DNA from: Candidatus Poribacteria bacterium
GTDB lineage: Bacteria > Poribacteria > WGA-4E > WGA-3G
Reading direction: 5' to 3'
Length of the DNA: 54,484 nt
Assembly: GCA_022819945.1 (NCBI GenBank)
Contig: JAJEGI010000153.1
Span: 1-54,484, forward strand
Positions 51,494 to 54,484 of this stretch are shown one piece after another (positions within the stretch are counted from its first letter, which is position 1; each line of letters begins with the position of its first letter). The translations under genes were made by a program, and so were the position numbers. The notes under the pieces were generated by a model that had not been told where the DNA came from, did no database searches, and saw only the letters and a program-made list of their open reading frames with translations.

Positions 51494-52783
51494 ATGGACA
51501 CAGCAAGAATTCAGGTCAAAGCAGGCAACGGCGGGAACGGATGCATTAGTTTTCGCCGAGAGAAATTCGTCCCTCGCGGCGGTCCCGATGGCGGAGACGG
51601 CGGAAATGGCGGGAACGTTATCCTCACCGCCACTTTGGGAATGAGTACGCTAATTGACCTGCATCATAACCCACGTCAAGTCGCAGAAAACGGCGGACAC
51701 GGCACCGGTAAGCAGCGCGACGGTGCTGATGGCGTAGATTGCGTCGTTAAGGTCCCTGCTGGCACTATTGTCAGAGATTTAGAGACAGCAGAGTTGCTCG
51801 CGGATCTAACGGAACCCGATCAGACTGTCGTTGTCGCACGCGGCGGTATCGGTGGCAAGGGGAATGTTCGTTTTAAAAGCAGTACTTTTCAAGCACCGCG
51901 CGTCGCCGAGAAAGGCGAACCCGGAGAAGAACGCGAAATCAGCCTTGAGATTAAACTCATCGCCGATGTCGGCTTGGTCGGTTATCCCAACGCCGGTAAA
52001 TCGACACTATTGGCGCGAACCTCTGCTGCAACACCGAAAATCGCTGCGTACCCATTCACAACACTCCGTCCGAATCTCGGCGTTGTCCGCATCAATCGAG
52101 AACAAAATTTCGTTCTTGCGGACATCCCCGGACTCATAGAAGGGGCACACAAAGGCGCAGGTTTAGGACACCAATTCCTTCGGCATATCGAGCGCACCAA
52201 AATGCTCATTCATGTCATTGATCTTAGTGCCACAGATGGACGCGACCCTATTAAAGATTACGAACAACTTAATCTTGAACTCGGTCATTATAACGAACTG
52301 CTAACGAAACTCCCACAGATTATCGCACTAAATAAGATTGACATGCCCGAAGCCGAGGCGAATTTGGCGCGCGTGCAGGCATACTTCGGTAAACGGAAAG
52401 TTTTCCCTATCTCCGCAATTACGGGTGATGGCGTGAACGCACTCATGCAGCAAGCCTATCGTTCCTTACAACATTTAGAAGCACGCGCCCGAAAGGAAGC
52501 GGAAACAACGATTATCTTAGAACAAGAACTACCACCGGAACCCTCAACACGGTTCAAACTCGTCGAAACCGAGAAAGGGTTCGTTGTCACTGGTGCTGAA
52601 CCGCGCCGTGCCGTTCTCATGACCGATATGGAAAACGAACAGGCGTTGGTGCTGTTGTATCGGAAACTGAAAAACATGGGAGTGATAAACGCACTCGCCC
52701 GCGCAGGTGCAGTAGAAGGAGACACAGTCCAGATTGATGAATTCGAGTTCACCTACAGTCCAAAAGCAATGCAATCCAACTGA
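51494..52783 (+). CDS. obg: GTPase Obg (CgtA)
   Basis: A 429-residue Obg GTPase involved in late large-subunit ribosome assembly and stress signalling. The glycine-rich Obg fold is at the start (KAGNGGNGCISFRREKFVPR, GGPDGGDGGNGGNV), followed by the G domain with GYPNAGKST (P-loop), DIPGLIEGAHKGAGLG and NKID, and the OCT domain at the C-terminus (FKLVETEKGFVVTGAEPRRA). The frame starts with GTG at 51485; the ATG at 51494 is the more standard start, but neither has a strong ribosome site. proB overlaps its end by 47 bases (from 52737). Confidence 0.95.
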   Translation: MDTARIQVKAGNGGNGCISFRREKFVPRGGPDGGDGGNGGNVILTATLGMSTLIDLHHNPRQVAENGGHGTGKQRDGADGVDCVVKVPAGTIVRDLETAELLADLTEPDQTVVVARGGIGGKGNVRFKSSTFQAPRVAEKGEPGEEREISLEIKLIADVGLVGYPNAGKSTLLARTSAATPKIAAYPFTTLRPNLGVVRINREQNFVLADIPGLIEGAHKGAGLGHQFLRHIERTKMLIHVIDLSATDGRDPIKDYEQLNLELGHYNELLTKLPQIIALNKIDMPEAEANLARVQAYFGKRKVFPISAITGDGVNALMQQAYRSLQHLEARARKEAETTIILEQELPPEPSTRFKLVETEKGFVVTGAEPRRAVLMTDMENEQALVLLYRKLKNMGVINALARAGAVEGDTVQIDEFEFTYSPKAMQSN

Positions 52784-53900
52784 TCAGCGCGCCTATTTGT
52801 CAGGTGTGCAACGCGTTGTCGTAAAGGTCGGCAGTAGCACCGTTTCAGAAGGTGCACACCTCAACGAAGCCGCTCTTGATGGGTTAGTCCACGATTTAGC
52901 ACTCGTAAAACAGGAAGGTATAGAGGTTATCCTCGTCACATCAGGCGCAATCGCTGCAGGGTGGCCCCAACTCGGTCTGAAACAGCGTCCGAATACACTA
53001 CCCCATTTACAAGCTGCCGCTGCCGTGGGACAGATCCGATTGATGGCAGCCTACAAAGATCGGTTTTCAAACTACGGACAACGCGCCGCGTCGATGCTCC
53101 TCACACGCGACGATTTCTCTAATCGGGAACGCTACACCCGCATGAACGACACGATGCGGGCCCTCCTTCATTTCGGTGTAATCCCTATCATCAACGAAAA
53201 TGACACCGTCGCAGTCGACGAAATCAAGGTCGGCGATAATGATACCCTCTCTGCCTATGTAACAAACCTTGCCCAAGCACAACTTCTCATTATCCTCTCC
53301 GATCAGGCAGGATTCTACACTGCAGACCCGAGACACAATCCTAACTCAGAATTAATTCACACAGTTACCACGATTTCAGATGAAATCTGGCAAGCCGCTG
53401 GCACAGCCGGAACAACAAGTGGCACCGGCGGGATGGTAACAAAGTTGCGAGCAGCGGAAATCGTTACCAGTTCTGGGGAGATGATGGTCATGGCGCACGG
53501 ACGAGAACCACTCGTCGTCACAAGACTTTTAAAAGGTGAATTGCTCGGAACGCTATTCCTACCCCAATCCCGAATCTCTGGACGCAAGCGATGGATCGCC
53601 TATTCTCGTCCACCGAAAGGCAGACTCATTGTAGATAACGGCGCACGCGACGCACTCGTGCAAGGCGGTAAAAGTCTGCTGCCTGCCGGTATCCGCCGCG
53701 TAGAAGGCAATTTCGACTACAGCGATACCGTTTCATGCCTCACTGAAAACGGTGTAGAGTTCGCACGCGGTTTGGTGAATTACAACGCCGTAGACATTGC
53801 TAAACTCGCTGGAAAACATACCAAAGATATTGAGAACATCCTCGGCTACCGAGATTACGACGAAATCATACATCGGGATAATTTGGTATTACTTGACTGA
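52737..53900 (+). CDS. proB: Glutamate 5-kinase
   Basis: A 387-residue glutamate 5-kinase, first step of proline synthesis. The amino-acid-kinase fold is clear: VVVKVGSSTVSEG, VILVTSGAIAAGWPQLG, the phosphate-binding NENDTVAVDEIKVGDNDTLSAYV and the regulatory TGGMVTKLRAAEIV, with a PUA domain at the C-terminus (GRLIVDNGARDALVQGGKSL). The start overlaps obg: the ATG at 52737 follows GAAGGAG at some distance; the first residues before SGVQRVVVKVG are not conserved, so a later TTG or GTG is possible. proA follows after an intervening minus-strand gene. Confidence 0.93.
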   Translation: MNSSSPTVQKQCNPTDQRAYLSGVQRVVVKVGSSTVSEGAHLNEAALDGLVHDLALVKQEGIEVILVTSGAIAAGWPQLGLKQRPNTLPHLQAAAAVGQIRLMAAYKDRFSNYGQRAASMLLTRDDFSNRERYTRMNDTMRALLHFGVIPIINENDTVAVDEIKVGDNDTLSAYVTNLAQAQLLIILSDQAGFYTADPRHNPNSELIHTVTTISDEIWQAAGTAGTTSGTGGMVTKLRAAEIVTSSGEMMVMAHGREPLVVTRLLKGELLGTLFLPQSRISGRKRWIAYSRPPKGRLIVDNGARDALVQGGKSLLPAGIRRVEGNFDYSDTVSCLTENGVEFARGLVNYNAVDIAKLAGKHTKDIENILGYRDYDEIIHRDNLVLLD

Positions 53901-53988
53901 TAGGTTTCAGCTGCCAAGTATTGAAAACTGGAGGGTATCGGCAAATAATGGTATTCGGTTGTGTTTTTCCATACTCTGTTTCCACGAC

Positions 53989-54186
53989 TCATCTGGAATC
54001 AGTCGTTTGTTGCGCTTTTTGTTGAACTTTATTGACGAGCAGCGATTCTATCTTAGCAAGCCTTGCGTTTATTTCATCAAGCGTTAGGTTTGAACCTTCT
54101 ATTTCTCCGCCCAAAATTTTTCTAATATCTCTCAGTTCATCAAGAATCATCTGTTCGATGCTCGTTAGTGTTTTGATGTCTATCAT
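53989..54186 (-). CDS. Small coiled-coil hypothetical protein
   Basis: A 65-residue acidic helical protein (SIEQMILDELRDIRKIL and LTLDEINARLAKIESLLV) with heptad-like spacing, so it may form a coiled coil. The frame is open to 54285, but GGAGG lies 5 bases before the ATG at 54186, which is the better start. It sits on the opposite strand between proB and proA, which are usually adjacent. No family recognised. Confidence 0.6.
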   Translation of the reverse strand: MIDIKTLTSIEQMILDELRDIRKILGGEIEGSNLTLDEINARLAKIESLLVNKVQQKAQQTTDSR

Positions 54187-54264
54187 CTGTACCTCCGCGG
54201 CGTTGACCAATCGTATTATCTTGCATTCTATCATACTTGACCGAAAAATGTCAAAATATTCACC

Positions 54265-54293
54265 TTGAAAATTTCTAAACGACATGCTATAAT
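54265..54293 (+). promoter_or_regulatory. Sigma-70 promoter of proA with extended -10
   Basis: TTGAAA at 54265-54270, spacer 17, TATAAT at 54288-54293, preceded by TGC (extended -10), 55 bases before the start of proA. It shows proA has its own promoter in addition to possible read-through from proB. Confidence 0.7.
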
Positions 54294-54347
54294 ATCTATG
54301 CTTATTTTCATCTATAATTCACTTATCACAAGCGAAAAAGGAACACT

Positions 54348-54484
54348 ATGAACGAAAACATCCAAGAAATGATCCAATCACAAGCGAAAAAAGCGAAATC
54401 GGCGATGCGTGTCTTATCACGAAGCTCCGCCGATGTACGAAATCATGCCCTTTTAGCAATGGCAGAAAGTCTACAGGATTCCAA
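54348..54484 (+). CDS. proA: Glutamate-5-semialdehyde dehydrogenase, N-terminal part (partial)
   Basis: An ATG at 54348 with AAAAAGGA upstream opens a frame that leaves the window with no stop after 45 codons. MIQSQAKKAKSAMRVLSRSS and the following DVRNHALLAMAESLQD match the start of gamma-glutamyl phosphate reductase, the second enzyme of proline synthesis, as expected after proB. Only the first helix pair is present, so catalytic residues cannot be checked. Confidence 0.8.
   Translation, partial: MNENIQEMIQSQAKKAKSAMRVLSRSSADVRNHALLAMAESLQDS

Noticed and set aside
1..54484. tRNA, rRNA, CRISPR arrays, phage or transposase genes
   Set aside because: I looked for T-loop consensus, repeat-spacer periodicity and transposase or integrase motifs and saw none that I could support.

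Overview
The window looks like chromosome of a heterotrophic bacterium of the Candidatus Poribacteria type, or a related marine, sponge-associated or planctomycete-like lineage. The reasons are gene content only: five separate phytanoyl-CoA-dioxygenase (PhyH) family genes, several Gfo/Idh/MocA oxidoreductases, a sulfatase, GH95 and GH32 glycosidases, an UxuA-like dehydratase, sugar-phosphate TIM-barrel enzymes, LamG proteins and SUMF1-fold proteins. There is no rRNA gene, no tRNA I could recognise, no CRISPR array, and no intact transposase or phage gene, so the taxonomic call is an inference.

Layout. 1-4.1 kb (minus strand): a NuoE-NuoF fusion flavoprotein followed by the start of a membrane protein, two overlapping PhyH genes and a lipoprotein. 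4.1-9.9 kb: a truncated hydrolase remnant, a secreted LamG protein, two more PhyH genes, a PmoA-like (DUF6807) protein and a Gfo/Idh/MocA oxidoreductase. 10-16 kb (minus): an AAA ATPase coupled to a small nuclease-like protein (a possible two-gene defence cassette), then a secreted HExxH protease with a C-terminal VHL-beta-like domain overlapping a Nudix gene, then a GH32-like enzyme. 16-21.3 kb (plus): UxuA-like dehydratase, two tandem LamG paralogues, a TPR protein and a sulfatase. 21.4-28.4 kb (plus): ankyrin protein, a short Hsp70 and three consecutive proteins that join a J-domain-like segment to a SUMF1/C-type-lectin-fold domain. 28.5-37 kb: GH95 fucosidase, orphan DNA methyltransferase, acetyltransferase, dehydrogenase, fifth PhyH, a dTDP-glucose-dehydratase-like enzyme and a hypothetical protein. 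37.3-42.3 kb (plus): aldo/keto reductase, thiamine-binding protein and three secreted proteins built from one repeated beta-sandwich module. 42.4-47.9 kb: sugar and alcohol dehydrogenases, endonuclease IV and a small zinc-ribbon membrane protein. 48.8-54.5 kb: two proteins with an HMA metal-binding domain in front of an internal lipobox, then obg, proB, a small minus-strand gene and the start of proA.

The enzymes fit breakdown of sulfated, fucose- or uronate-containing polysaccharide: sulfatase, fucosidase, GH32, mannonate-dehydratase-like enzyme and many sugar oxidoreductases. The secreted LamG and beta-sandwich proteins could bind such glycans outside the cell.

The most interesting signals are: (1) a 15-residue C-terminal tail, V-E-[PA]-x2-K-[LF]-x3-W-[GA]-x-[IL]-K, shared by all six secreted LamG and beta-sandwich proteins in four separated loci, which looks like an uncharacterised sorting or anchoring tag; (2) the Hsp70 plus three RPD-type J-like/lectin-fold fusions; (3) the paired HMA-lipobox proteins; (4) the AAA ATPase/nuclease-like pair; (5) a PhyH protein with HGG in place of the HxD iron motif; (6) the protease with a VHL-like domain; and (7) dispersed intergenic palindromes with a GTTCGGTTT core.
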